Assembly (NCBI GenBank): GCA_945929845.1
Contig: CAMEON010000006.1
Location: 1-54,722 of the forward strand
Direction: 5' to 3'
DNA from: an uncultured Clostridia bacterium
GTDB taxonomy: Bacteria > Bacillota > Clostridia > Oscillospirales > CAG-272
Length of the DNA: 54,722 nucleotides
A program made the translations under genes and the position numbers. The number at the start of each line of letters is the position of its first letter. Position 1 is the stretch's first letter. Shown in pieces: positions 32,730-41,722 of the stretch. The notes below the pieces were generated by a model. That model ran no database searches. It worked only from the letters and a program-made list of their open reading frames with translations, and was not told where the DNA came from.

Positions 32730-34055
32730 TCACCACATGGCTACTGCGGCAGGGTGAGTGCCATGGCTAAAAACCTCCTGCCTTGTGATGTCAGCCCCCA
32801 AGGAGCGCAATTTTCCGATGAGATCGTCGTAGCCACGCTCAATATTCTCGGGGCAGAAAATGTCGGTCTCCCCGTCAGCCATCAGGGCGGCGATGACAAG
32901 GGCGGCACCGGCACGCAGATCCGTCGCCCGGACAGCCGCACCGGACAGCTTCTGGGATCCGAGGAAGGTCACATCCGGGCTCAGGTCGCCATGAACGAAC
33001 CGGGCACCCATCTTGGACAACTCATCCAGGTAGGCGAACCGTCTGGGCCAAACCTTCTCCGTCACCTTGCTGACACCCTCTGCCGCAGTGAGAAGCACGG
33101 CGAACTGGGGGTGCATATCCGTGGGAAAGCCGGGATATACATCAGCCTGAATCTGCACAGGCTTGAAAACACCATCAGAGCGGATGGTCACAGTCCCACG
33201 CTCTACATCGTCTTCCACAGAGACGCCCATCTCCGTTAACTTGAGCATGACGGAGTCCAGGTGCTTGGAGATCACGCCCTTCAGAGTGACGCACCCCCCG
33301 GTACCGGCTACAGCGGCCATATAGGTGCCGGCTTCAATCATATCCGGTATGATGGTATAGGTACAGCCATGGAGAGCCCGGGTACCGCAGATATGGATCT
33401 CGGAGGTACCGGCCCCCCTGATATTGGTGCCGCACTTGTTGAGGAACAGCGCCAGATCCACCACATGAGGCTCCCTGGCGGCGTTGACGATGACGGTTTC
33501 CGGGTCGCCCTCTGCATGGGGAATGAGGGAAGCGGCCAGCATGATGTTGATGGTGGCTCCCACGGAGGCACCGTCCAGCATGATCTTGGCGGGGTGCAGA
33601 CCGTCATGGGCAACACCGACAAAGCCGTCCCGGGTGGTCATCTCGGCACCCATGTACTCGAAGGCACGGGTGTGATAGTCCAACGGGCGGCTGCCGCCGA
33701 AGTCACAGCCTCCGGGCTGACCGATCCTTGTGCGCCCGCACCGAGCCAGTTCCACGCCCATGAGGTAGGAGGAGGCACGGATGATGCGAACCAGCTCATC
33801 CGGTGAGGAACCGGGTCTGAACCCGGCGCCGTTGATCTCCAGCGTGGTGGGCGTGCGATAGTTGACGGAAACGCCCATCGCTGTGAGAATATCCAGGGTG
33901 GTCTTCACATCCTGCACAGGGGGGACATTCTGGAGGACACAGGTCTCATCATTGAGGGCACACGCAAACAGGATCGGCAGAGCCGCATTCTTCATCCCGC
34001 TGATCTGGATGGTTCCGTTCAGATGGCGGCCACCGGTAATATGCAATTTTTCCAT
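32730..34055 (-). CDS. murA: UDP-N-acetylglucosamine 1-carboxyvinyltransferase
   Basis: A 441-residue EPSP-synthase-fold enzyme that adds enolpyruvate to UDP-GlcNAc, the first committed step of peptidoglycan synthesis and the fosfomycin target. Visible are GMKNAALPIL near residue 20 (catalytic Lys/Asn), the flexible loop QPGGCDFGGSRPLDYH with the fosfomycin-binding Cys (about 117), EAGTYM and PGFPTDMHPQ. The promoter lies about 240 bp upstream, leaving a long leader. No good SD is placed close to the ATG (AAGGG is 17 nt away), which is unusual here. Confidence 0.96.
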   Translation of the reverse strand: MEKLHITGGRHLNGTIQISGMKNAALPILFACALNDETCVLQNVPPVQDVKTTLDILTAMGVSVNYRTPTTLEINGAGFRPGSSPDELVRIIRASSYLMGVELARCGRTRIGQPGGCDFGGSRPLDYHTRAFEYMGAEMTTRDGFVGVAHDGLHPAKIMLDGASVGATINIMLAASLIPHAEGDPETVIVNAAREPHVVDLALFLNKCGTNIRGAGTSEIHICGTRALHGCTYTIIPDMIEAGTYMAAVAGTGGCVTLKGVISKHLDSVMLKLTEMGVSVEDDVERGTVTIRSDGVFKPVQIQADVYPGFPTDMHPQFAVLLTAAEGVSKVTEKVWPRRFAYLDELSKMGARFVHGDLSPDVTFLGSQKLSGAAVRATDLRAGAALVIAALMADGETDIFCPENIERGYDDLIGKLRSLGADITRQEVFSHGTHPAAVAMW

Positions 34056-34072
34056 ATATATATCTGACGCAG

Positions 34073-34290
34073 CCCTTCACGAAGGAAGACTGCTCCTATG
34101 TGTCTTTTTATTGATGGCTTGCTGCCCCATGCCGCCGTCCGATAACAGCTAACAGCATTCGAAAAAAGCTGTCATGTATGGCGCAGTACAGGGAATGATG
34201 TAAAGTCGCAGGGCGGAACACCTTCAGGCGGCAACCAGGAGCTGTTTCACCGTCCAACCGGAAGCTACGAAACATTGTGGAGTCTGCATA
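34073..34290 (-). promoter_or_regulatory. Long untranslated leader of murA, unexplained
   Basis: Minus-strand stretch between the murA promoter and ATG (~230 nt). It holds paired segments, such as TGACAGC/GCTGTTA flanking a T-run (about 34149-34174) and GTTTC/GAAAC (about 34245-34275), and GC-rich CCGCC repeats. No known riboswitch was recognised. The remaining gap to 34403 shows no gene. Confidence 0.35.
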
Positions 34291-34292
34291 TA

Positions 34293-34321
34293 ATCATACC
34301 ATAATCACCTGTTAATGTAAA
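34293..34321 (-). promoter_or_regulatory. Sigma-A-type promoter for murA
   Basis: Minus strand: TTTACA (34316-34321), 17-bp spacer, TATGAT (34293-34298). Confidence 0.65.
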
Positions 34322-34403
34322 GTATGATTCACAAAAATTCATAAAAAGAAACAAAAAATTTACAATTAGGAAACAGAGTAAAGCATACCGTAGCTGCCAG
34401 TCA

Positions 34404-35639
34404 TCAGTCATCAGCTGTAGATGAATTGGCGTGGAAGTACGCCACTGCCAGATCCACCACCATGCCGTAGCTCCGGATCCCTGCCTGTTCGCCCTGACTT
34501 TGCAGGTAGGAGTTGTTCACCGTGCCGGACACCTTGGAGGCGGTGGACTCCTTGTACTTGTCGTAGAAGCGGTTATAGGCGGACATCTCTGCCCTGACCG
34601 GACTGTTCAGGTTGGCCACGGCCTTGTAGTACAGCTCCTTGTCAGCACTGTACAGCGCATTGGCCACATACTCGTACATGTTCAGGTAGGCACTGTACCG
34701 CACATAGCTGTCCTCCGAGCCGATGCAGACCAGGAAAGCCACAAAGTTGGCCTCATTCTCCCGGGCGATGCCCCGCTGGTGGGCCATCTCATGGGCGGCG
34801 GTGTAGGGAATGGTGTAGTCAGGGAAGCCCACATTGATGTTGGCCTCTCCGGTGAAGAAGGAGTATACCCCGGTGATGTGCATGTAGGACAGTACCTCGC
34901 TGGACAGCACCGGCTTGACATAGCTGTCGGTATGGTTGATGAAATCCTTGTCGGCGGCGAAATCCTCAAAAGCCCGATTCAGGTGCCGGTTCATTTCCCG
35001 GATGCTGTAGGGCATGATGGAAAAGTCGTCCGGATAGAAGGCAATGTTTTCGGTTTCCTGATTGATGTGGTCGATGAGAATGACGGCGGTGTCATACAGC
35101 TCCTCGGCACTGACCTTCTCCTGGGACAAGCCCAGCTTGACATCCAGGGTGGAGCCACGGTAGCCGGCAGAGAAGTTGAGAACGAACACAGAGAAGATAC
35201 TGACCACCACGGACAGAAGGATGCCGATATAGACCCCGGCGGTGCGCCATGTGTCACAGCGGTGCCGGATGGCATACCAAAGACCCAGACCCAAACCCAC
35301 CGGGAGCATGAAGATACAAAACTCCCCCAGAGAGAAGGGAAGCCAGTTGGTCAGTGTGGCCAGCAGGGTGCGTCCGGCGGCGCTGATGGTTCGGTTGAAC
35401 CAGTCCGAAAAGGCGACGCTGGCACCTTGCACGATATACAGAACCAAACAGACCGCCGCAATGCCGTACAGCACCCAGCAAAACCGGGGGAGCCGCTCAT
35501 ACCGGGGGTCAACGGGTCGATAGGCGGCCTGCACCTTGGGGTCAAGCCGCCGGTAAAGGTCAGCCTTGATGGGGGAGGGCAGGTTCGACTGGTCAGCACC
35601 GAGGGCGTCAGGTGACGGGGCATGGGGACGGTGTTTCAT
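34404..35639 (-). CDS. DUF3810 family membrane metalloprotease-like protein
   Basis: A 411-residue protein. Three N-terminal membrane segments (FCWVLYGIAAVCLVLYIV; FSLGEFCIFMLPVGLGLGLWYAI; VYIGILLSVVVSIFSVFVLNF) are followed by an extracytoplasmic domain with a zincin motif AAHEMAHQRGIARENEANF (HExxH, with a later Glu as likely third ligand). This is the DUF3810 pattern; substrate unknown. ATG 35639 has AAAGGA 7 nt upstream. The frame continues upstream through a MITE copy, but that part is repeat sequence, not coding. The element ends 23 bp before the start codon. Confidence 0.88.
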   Translation of the reverse strand: MKHRPHAPSPDALGADQSNLPSPIKADLYRRLDPKVQAAYRPVDPRYERLPRFCWVLYGIAAVCLVLYIVQGASVAFSDWFNRTISAAGRTLLATLTNWLPFSLGEFCIFMLPVGLGLGLWYAIRHRCDTWRTAGVYIGILLSVVVSIFSVFVLNFSAGYRGSTLDVKLGLSQEKVSAEELYDTAVILIDHINQETENIAFYPDDFSIMPYSIREMNRHLNRAFEDFAADKDFINHTDSYVKPVLSSEVLSYMHITGVYSFFTGEANINVGFPDYTIPYTAAHEMAHQRGIARENEANFVAFLVCIGSEDSYVRYSAYLNMYEYVANALYSADKELYYKAVANLNSPVRAEMSAYNRFYDKYKESTASKVSGTVNNSYLQSQGEQAGIRSYGMVVDLAVAYFHANSSTADD

Positions 35640-35662
35640 GGGCGATCCTTTCATGTTCCTTG

Positions 35663-35822
35663 GGAACCGCTGATTTATTCGGCGGCACATCTTCGGCGCA
35701 TCTTTTCCCGCCTGCATCTTGCCGAAAAACTCGATGTACCTCCAGTACATCTTGAGTTTTTCGCAATCGCAGACGAAAAAATCTGCACCGAATCTGTACC
35801 ACCTCATTAAATCAGCGTTTCC
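35663..35822 (+). mobile_element. MITE-like repeat, copy B (160 bp, TSD CTTG)
   Basis: GGAACCGCTGATTTATTCGG at the left and AAATCAGCGTTTCC at the right are flanked by direct CTTG at 35659-35662 and 35823-35826. Its central hairpin is the most complete copy: GAAAAACTC-GATGTAC, loop CTCCA, GTACATC-TT-GAGTTTTTC, extended by TTGC/GCAA. It lies between the rluA-like and DUF3810 genes. Confidence 0.93.
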
Positions 35823-35867
35823 CTTGGTTTTTCATTTCAGTCTGTGCTTGACACAGACGACGAATTT

Positions 35868-36983
35868 TTACAGTCCCAGCAGCGGGGAGGTCAACTGTCT
35901 CAACTGACCCACCGTGGGACTGTCTCCGCCAGCGAACGCACCAGGCGGGAGGGGTGAGCCTTCAAAGCCGTCCGCACAGCCGTAAATTTCCTTTTTGATC
36001 AGTGCTTCCATATCCGCAGGCAAAGGTGCCCAGGTATGGAGATAGCCGTCCGCAGAGGGAAGATTCAGCGGCACAGACGGATCCAGGCGGTCTGTGGGGA
36101 TCCTGCCGTCCTCCTTTCCGGAGGCACGCAGAAAGGGCAGGGGGAGAGACAGGGAAAGGGCGTGGAGGGCATGACGGTGGATGAGCGGAGACCCAGACGC
36201 TTCTTCCGGGCCTCCGTACAGCTCATCCCCCACCAAGGGGTGGTGCAGGTGGGCAAAGTGGACACGGAGCTGGTGCGTCCGGCCGGTGCACGGCTCAGCC
36301 AGAACCAGCGTATGCGAACCGCCGACAGCCAGCACCCGGTAGCGGGTCAGGGCATACTCGCTCCCCGGCGTGTCCGGGTCGCAGGCGGTGCGCATGGCGG
36401 TTCCCACAGCAGGCGGCAGGATAGGCACCTCGATGGTGTGTACCAGCCCATCCACCGGCAGTCTGCCTTCCAGTACGGCCAGGTACCGCTTGCTGATCTC
36501 ATGGCGAACCAGTGCCTGGCCAAGAAATCCGGAGACGGCATAGGTCTTGCTGACCGCCACCACCCCGCTGGTGTTGCGATCCAGCCTTCCCAGCGGGCGG
36601 AAGACGAAGGGCGTGCCTGACTGGGCGTACCGATAGGCCAGCGCATTGGCCAGCGTGTCTGTCAGGTGTCCGTGGGAGGGGTGGGTGGGCATTCCGGCGG
36701 GCTTGTTGAGTATGATGAGACTGTCGTCCTCATAGAGTATGTACAGCGGGCCAGGGACGGGCAGGACAGTCCTTGTAGCCTCCTCTGGGGTATCGGCATC
36801 ATCCAGCTCCAGCAGGTCTCCGGCGTGAAGCACATAGCGCACCGTCACATGGCGACCGTTGACCGTAATGCCTCGCTCCCGGGCCTTCAGCCTGGCCAGG
36901 GTGCCGGAGGACAGGGACAGGGTGTGCGTCAGGTAGGAGCGGAGCAGTCGCCCCTCAAAGGCAGGGGGGATCCGAATGGTCAT
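35868..36983 (-). CDS. RluA family pseudouridine synthase
   Basis: A 371-residue enzyme that isomerises uridine to pseudouridine in rRNA or tRNA. An N-terminal S4-like RNA-binding part (ERGITVNGRHVTVRYVLHAGD) is followed by LYILYEDDSLIILNKPAGMPTHPS, the catalytic motif RPLGRLDRNTSGVV (nucleophile Asp), and CTGRTHQLRVHFAHLHHPLVGDELYG. The start at 36983 is chosen for GGAAAGGAAG just upstream; an ATG 24 bp earlier is in frame. The C-terminal ~90 residues are longer than usual and Pro/Gly-rich. Target position unknown. Confidence 0.92.
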   Translation of the reverse strand: MTIRIPPAFEGRLLRSYLTHTLSLSSGTLARLKARERGITVNGRHVTVRYVLHAGDLLELDDADTPEEATRTVLPVPGPLYILYEDDSLIILNKPAGMPTHPSHGHLTDTLANALAYRYAQSGTPFVFRPLGRLDRNTSGVVAVSKTYAVSGFLGQALVRHEISKRYLAVLEGRLPVDGLVHTIEVPILPPAVGTAMRTACDPDTPGSEYALTRYRVLAVGGSHTLVLAEPCTGRTHQLRVHFAHLHHPLVGDELYGGPEEASGSPLIHRHALHALSLSLPLPFLRASGKEDGRIPTDRLDPSVPLNLPSADGYLHTWAPLPADMEALIKKEIYGCADGFEGSPLPPGAFAGGDSPTVGQLRQLTSPLLGL

Positions 36984-37100
36984 AATCTTCCTTTCCATCC
37001 CCATCATATGACAGGAAAAGCGGGCGTGTGCGAAAGTTTTTGGTCAACGGTCAACAGTCAATGGGTGCCGATGGCTGAACACAGCCCGGTACATGGGGCA

Positions 37101-37226
37101 TCAGCGAGCCAACAGTAAGGTGATCGTCAGAGTGGCCATGGAGCCAATCATCAGGATGCTCAGCACCCAGGCGACGATACGGATCAGGAGTTCCCTCCGA
37201 GACTGTTTCTTGCTTTTTCCGGACAT
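37101..37226 (-). CDS. Small single-pass membrane protein
   Basis: A 41-residue protein: basic head (MSGKSKKQSRRELLIR) then one hydrophobic helix to the end (IVAWVLSILMIGSMATLTITLL). AAAGGAAG 7 nt before the ATG fixes the start. It lies 63 bp after the parC-like gene on the same strand. Similar short basic-head membrane peptides are common in Clostridia; no function is known to me. Gap 36984-37100 shows nothing else. Confidence 0.65.
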   Translation of the reverse strand: MSGKSKKQSRRELLIRIVAWVLSILMIGSMATLTITLLLAR

Positions 37227-37289
37227 GATCGTACTTCCTTTCTGATATTCTGAATTTTTTGTTCGGTAGGCAGACCGGACTGACAAAGA

Positions 37290-39536
37290 TCAGTCCTCTA
37301 TTTTTATCTGCTGGATGTGGATATCCTTCTCCTCCAGCAAAGTACCGGCGGCGGGCAGCTTGAGCTTGCGGTAGGACTTGACATTCTGGAAACGACCTTC
37401 AAAGTCGGTCAGTGCCGCCTTGAGGGTCTGTCCCTTCTTCAGGGTCATGAGCTGGTTGCCCCCGGAGGTGCGGGTAGTCATCAGGGGGAGCAGGGAGGAC
37501 TTGATGAGGATGGCCCGGTCGGCACTGGAGATCAACAGGATGTCAAAGGGCTGGCCGTTCTTCTCGCAGAACACCGCAACCAGAGGGGACGCAGAGGAGC
37601 AGGCACCGGTTAGCTTGCGCCGGTTGCTCTTTGTCACATAGGCGGTGACAGGCACCCGGACACCCTTGCCATTCTCGAAGAGGAACACCATGTTCTCCCC
37701 CTCGGGGTAGTCCCGCCGCACCTCCATGTAGATCGGACGCTCACCGTCATCCATAGACAGCTTGCTGGGCAGGAAGTCGCCCATGGCCGAGGATTTCGTG
37801 ACATCGAAGGCGGCGACCAATGCCCGGTAGACCTGAGCCTTGTCGGTAAAGAAAACCAGCTCGTCCCGGTTTTCCGCATCCACTATGGAAAGGATGCTGT
37901 CCCCGTCCTTCAGCTTCTGCTCCTCTGCCAGAGGTTGAACCCGGGCACTGACAGACAGCTTTTTGAAGTAGCCTTCCTTCGTGAATACCAGCCTGACCGG
38001 AAAGTTTTCCACGCTCTCCTCCTCGGGGACATCCGGCAGATCATCGGGACGGATGATCTGCGTCCGCCGGGGCTGGCCGTACTTTTTCTTGATCTCGGTC
38101 AGTTGGGAGGCGATGAGATCCCGGAGCTTCAGCTCGTCGTCCAGAATGCTCTGGATGTTCTCAATTTCCTGCCGCAGGCTCTCCATCTCGGCTACACGGT
38201 TGAGAATGTACTCCCGGTTCAGGTTCCGGAGCTTGATCTCTGCAATGTAGGCGGCCTGTACCTCGTCGATGGCAAAGCCCTTCATCAGGGCGGGGATCAC
38301 CTGATCCTCCTTCTCCGTTTTACGGATGATGCGGATGGCCTCGTCAATGTCCAGCAGAACCTTGGCCAGAGCCTCCAGCAGGTGCAGCTTTTCCTGCTTC
38401 TTTCCCAGGTCAAAGGTCAACTCCCGGCGTACGCACCCGGTGCGGAAGCGGATCCACTCCTTGAGAATATCCGCCACGCCCAACTGCTTTGGCACCGAGT
38501 CAATGAGTACATTGAAATTGCACTTGAAGCTGTCCTCCAGGGGGGTCAGCTTGAACAGGCGGGCCATCAGCTTTTCCGGATCCGTCCCCCGCCGCAGATC
38601 CAGCGTCAGCTTGAATCCGGACAGGTCGATCTCATCCCGCACATCCGTGACCTCCTTGACCTGCCCGGTCTTGACAAGGTCGGTGATCTTGTCCATGATC
38701 TGCTCAATGGTGGTGGAGTAGGGGATCTGCAGGACATCGATGCAATTGGCCTCCTTGTCGTAGCGGTAGCGTGACCGCACCTTGACCGAGCCCTGCCCGG
38801 TCTCATAGATGGTCTTCAACTCTTCTTTGTCGTAGATCAGTGCCCCGCCACCTGGGAAATCCGGTGCCTTGATCAGCTCCATCAGCCGCTCGGTGGACAG
38901 GTTGGGCTTTTTCAGCAGGGCAATGGTGCCGTCGCAGATCTCGGCCAGATTGAAGGAGCAGATGTTGGAGGCCATGCCTACGGCGATACCCATGTTGGGC
39001 GATACCAGGATGTTGGGGAAGGTGGTAGGCAGGAGCTGTGGTTCCTTCATGGTGCCGTCGTAGTTGTCCACCATGTCCACGGCATCCTTGTCGATGCCCT
39101 TGAATATCTCATTGCAGAAGGGATCCAGCTTGACCTCGGTGTACCGCATGGCGGCGTACTTGCCGGAGGAATACTGCTTGCCGAAGCTGCCCTTGGAGTC
39201 AATGAAAGGGTGGAGCAGAGCCTCGTTGTCCCTTGTCAGACGAACCATGGTCTCATAAATGGCATCGTTGCCGTGGGGGTTGAGCTGGAGGGTCGCACCC
39301 ACCACATTGGCACTCTTGGTGCGGTTGCCGGTCATCAGCCCCATTTTGTACATGGTGTACAACAGCTTCCGATGGGAGGGCTTGAAGCCGTCGATCTCAG
39401 GGATAGCCCGGGAAATGATCACCGACATGACATAGGGCATGTAGTTCTTTTCCAGCGTTTCCGTGATGGGCTGTTCCCGCACAGGGGCAGGCGGCAGGGA
39501 GACGGGCTCGGTTTTCTTCTCTCTCTTTTTAGGCAT
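37290..39536 (-). CDS. Type IIA topoisomerase subunit A, ParC/GyrA-like
   Basis: A 748-residue DNA breakage-reunion subunit. EKNYMPYVMSVIISRAIPEIDGFKPSHRKLLYTM (positions ~29-62) opens the core, and AAMRYTEVKL carries the catalytic tyrosine. A long coiled-coil (AEMESLRQEIENIQSILDDELKLRDL) precedes a beta-pinwheel C-terminus. The quinolone-pocket segment reads NPHGNDAIYETM, where canonical GyrA has HPHGDSAVYDT, so the usual Ser83 position is Asp. No subunit B gene adjoins it, and the GyrA-box of gyrase is not evident, so ParC-like is preferred. Confidence 0.85.
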   Translation of the reverse strand: MPKKREKKTEPVSLPPAPVREQPITETLEKNYMPYVMSVIISRAIPEIDGFKPSHRKLLYTMYKMGLMTGNRTKSANVVGATLQLNPHGNDAIYETMVRLTRDNEALLHPFIDSKGSFGKQYSSGKYAAMRYTEVKLDPFCNEIFKGIDKDAVDMVDNYDGTMKEPQLLPTTFPNILVSPNMGIAVGMASNICSFNLAEICDGTIALLKKPNLSTERLMELIKAPDFPGGGALIYDKEELKTIYETGQGSVKVRSRYRYDKEANCIDVLQIPYSTTIEQIMDKITDLVKTGQVKEVTDVRDEIDLSGFKLTLDLRRGTDPEKLMARLFKLTPLEDSFKCNFNVLIDSVPKQLGVADILKEWIRFRTGCVRRELTFDLGKKQEKLHLLEALAKVLLDIDEAIRIIRKTEKEDQVIPALMKGFAIDEVQAAYIAEIKLRNLNREYILNRVAEMESLRQEIENIQSILDDELKLRDLIASQLTEIKKKYGQPRRTQIIRPDDLPDVPEEESVENFPVRLVFTKEGYFKKLSVSARVQPLAEEQKLKDGDSILSIVDAENRDELVFFTDKAQVYRALVAAFDVTKSSAMGDFLPSKLSMDDGERPIYMEVRRDYPEGENMVFLFENGKGVRVPVTAYVTKSNRRKLTGACSSASPLVAVFCEKNGQPFDILLISSADRAILIKSSLLPLMTTRTSGGNQLMTLKKGQTLKAALTDFEGRFQNVKSYRKLKLPAAGTLLEEKDIHIQQIKIED

Positions 39537-39560
39537 AGTGTGTCCTTATCCTTATCCTGA

Positions 39561-40634
39561 TTATACTTTCTTCACGGTGTGCGCCGCCGCACGGATCATC
39601 CGGTTGTACAGCGCAAGCCCCAGCCCCTCCTTCGGGGGCAGGTGGGCATAGATCACACTGGCTCCCAGTGTGTCTGCCTCCCGCAGACGGCCAAAGAGGG
39701 CATGAGCCTGGGCGGCCAGATCCGCCCTCTTCCCCACCGGCAACAGCCCCTCCGGCCGCAAGCTGGGGATCTCCTCATCGTAGCAGAGAATGGCGCACGG
39801 GGCGGCGGCCTGCTCCTTTTGCAGGAAAGCCAGCACATCCTGCCCGTCGCCGTCCAGAAGCACCACCGGTGTCTTTGGGGCGTAATGCTTGTACTTCATG
39901 CCGGGGGACAACGGACGCTGGTCGGCGGCAAGCTGTTCGCACACCGCCGGGGCGATGACCACCCGCTCACAGACGCAGGACAGCGCATCACAGGTGATGC
40001 CGCCGGGCCGGAGCAGGGTCAGGTACTCGCCATGCTGGTCCTTGTCCAGCTTGACAATGGTGGACTCCAGCCCGATGTCAGCCTCCCCCCCGTCGAGGAT
40101 CATGTCCACCCGACCGGAAAGGTCTTTGATGACATGGGCGGCGCAGGTGGGGGAGGGACTGCCGGACAGGTTGGCCGAGGGAGCCGCAATGGGCACGCCG
40201 GCCGCCGCAATCAGGGCGTGAGCCACCGGATGAGAGGGACAGCGCACCGCCACCGTTTCAAGACCCCCGGTGGTGGACAGGGGGATGCAGGGTCTGCGGG
40301 GCATGATGACAGTCAGCGGCCCCGGCATGAAGGCGGCGGCCAGCCGGTCAAAGAGGTCGTCGGTGTGGGCATACCGCCCGGCATCGGCCGGGTCAGCCAC
40401 ATGGATGATCAGGGGGTTGTCCGACGGACGCCCCTTGGCGGCATAGATGCGTCTGGCGGCCTCGGCACTGGTCGCATCCCCGCCCAGGCCATACACAGTC
40501 TCCGTGGGAAAGACCACAAGGCCACCCCGGCGGATAACCGCCGCCGCCCGGTCTATGTCCGCCGACATGGCGGCGGGGTCATGGATGGTAATGATCTCAG
40601 TTTGCAAAATATCTGTCCTTTCTGAAATAGGCAT
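39561..40634 (-). CDS. L-threonylcarbamoyladenylate synthase (Sua5/TsaC type)
   Basis: A ~350-residue Sua5 with an N-terminal YrdC domain (GLVVFPTETVYGLGGDA; KGRPSDNPLIIHV; SANLSGSPSPT) and a C-terminal Sua5 domain after LSPGMKYKHYAPKTPV. It makes threonylcarbamoyl-AMP, which TsaD (also in this window, 46090) uses for t6A37 of ANN-decoding tRNAs. The ATG at 40634 has GAGGCGGG touching it. A TTG at 40607, with AAAGGA 8 nt upstream, may be the real start and would shorten it by nine residues. It follows prfA by 6 bp. Confidence 0.95.
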   Translation of the reverse strand: MPISERTDILQTEIITIHDPAAMSADIDRAAAVIRRGGLVVFPTETVYGLGGDATSAEAARRIYAAKGRPSDNPLIIHVADPADAGRYAHTDDLFDRLAAAFMPGPLTVIMPRRPCIPLSTTGGLETVAVRCPSHPVAHALIAAAGVPIAAPSANLSGSPSPTCAAHVIKDLSGRVDMILDGGEADIGLESTIVKLDKDQHGEYLTLLRPGGITCDALSCVCERVVIAPAVCEQLAADQRPLSPGMKYKHYAPKTPVVLLDGDGQDVLAFLQKEQAAAPCAILCYDEEIPSLRPEGLLPVGKRADLAAQAHALFGRLREADTLGASVIYAHLPPKEGLGLALYNRMIRAAAHTVKKV

Positions 40635-40640
40635 CCCGCC

Positions 40641-41708
40641 TCAGAACGACTGTTCCTTCAGCCGCTCGGCGGTGTCGGCGGCGGTCAGTGCCTGGATCAT
40701 AGGCCCAATGCCCCCGTTCATAAAACTGTCCAGATCGTACAGGGAAAGGCCGATGCGGTGATCCGTGACCCGGCTCTGGGGGAAGTTGTAGGTGCGGATC
40801 TTCTCACTCCGGTCGCCGGAGCCTACCTGAGCCCGGCGGGTGCTGGCCCGCTCCTCGTCCTTGGCCTGCTTCTGCATCCGGTACAGCTTGGCCCGGAGCA
40901 TGGCCAGTGCCTTCTCCTTGTTCTGCAACTGGGAACGCTCCTGCTGGCACTCCACCACGATGCCGGTGGGCTTGTGGGTCAGGCGCACGGCGGACTCGGT
41001 CTTGTTGATGTGCTGGCCTCCAGCACCGGAGGATTTGCAGGACTCAAACACAATGTCGCTGTCCTTGATCTCCACCTCCACTGCCTCCACCTCCGGCAGT
41101 ACCGCCACCGTCGCCGCCGAGGTCTGTATGCGACCCTGGGACTCGGTCACAGGCACCCGCTGGACACGGTGCACGCCGGACTCGAACTTGAAGCGGGAAA
41201 AGGCACCCTTTCCCTCGCAGAGGAAGATGATCTCCCGGTACCCCCCAAGCTCCGTCTCGTTGCAGGAGGTCACGCTGACGGAAAAGCCGGCACTCTGGGC
41301 GTACATGGTGTACATCCGGAACAGATCCCGGACGAACAGGGCGGCCTCCTCCCCTCCGGTGCCTGCCCGTATCTCCATCATGACGCTCCGGTCGTCGTCT
41401 GCATCCCGGGGCAGGAGCAGGCGGCGCAACTGCTCCACAGCCTGCTCCAGCGGGGCCTTGAGGGACTGCGCCTCCTCCTCCGCCATAGCCCGCACCTCCG
41501 GGTCGCTGTCGGAGGCGGCGGCCTTGGCTTCCTCCATGCGGGCCTGTAGCGAACGGTACGCCCGGTATGAGGTGATCAGATCACTAAGACTGTTGTACTC
41601 CCGGATCAGCGCCTGATACTTCCCCGGATCCGACAGGGTCTCGGGCAGACTCAAGCGGTATTCCATGTCCTCGTACCTGGCGAGGACGGTTTCCAACTTG
41701 TCAAACAT
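40641..41708 (-). CDS. prfA: Peptide chain release factor 1
   Basis: A 355-residue class I release factor for UAA/UAG. The codon-reading tripeptide is PVT (186-188) in HRVQRVPVTESQGRIQTS, where most RF1 have PAT or PVT. The peptidyl-hydrolysis motif is GAGGQHINKTES (GGQ 230-232). Flanked by sua5 and the M18 peptidase on the same strand. Nothing unusual. Confidence 0.98.
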   Translation of the reverse strand: MFDKLETVLARYEDMEYRLSLPETLSDPGKYQALIREYNSLSDLITSYRAYRSLQARMEEAKAAASDSDPEVRAMAEEEAQSLKAPLEQAVEQLRRLLLPRDADDDRSVMMEIRAGTGGEEAALFVRDLFRMYTMYAQSAGFSVSVTSCNETELGGYREIIFLCEGKGAFSRFKFESGVHRVQRVPVTESQGRIQTSAATVAVLPEVEAVEVEIKDSDIVFESCKSSGAGGQHINKTESAVRLTHKPTGIVVECQQERSQLQNKEKALAMLRAKLYRMQKQAKDEERASTRRAQVGSGDRSEKIRTYNFPQSRVTDHRIGLSLYDLDSFMNGGIGPMIQALTAADTAERLKEQSF

Positions 41709-41722
41709 ACGCCATCAGGACC

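Noticed and set aside
34150-34174. T-run in the murA leader as a terminator
   Set aside because: TGACAGC and GCTGTTA pair around the T-run, placing it in a hairpin loop rather than after a stem.
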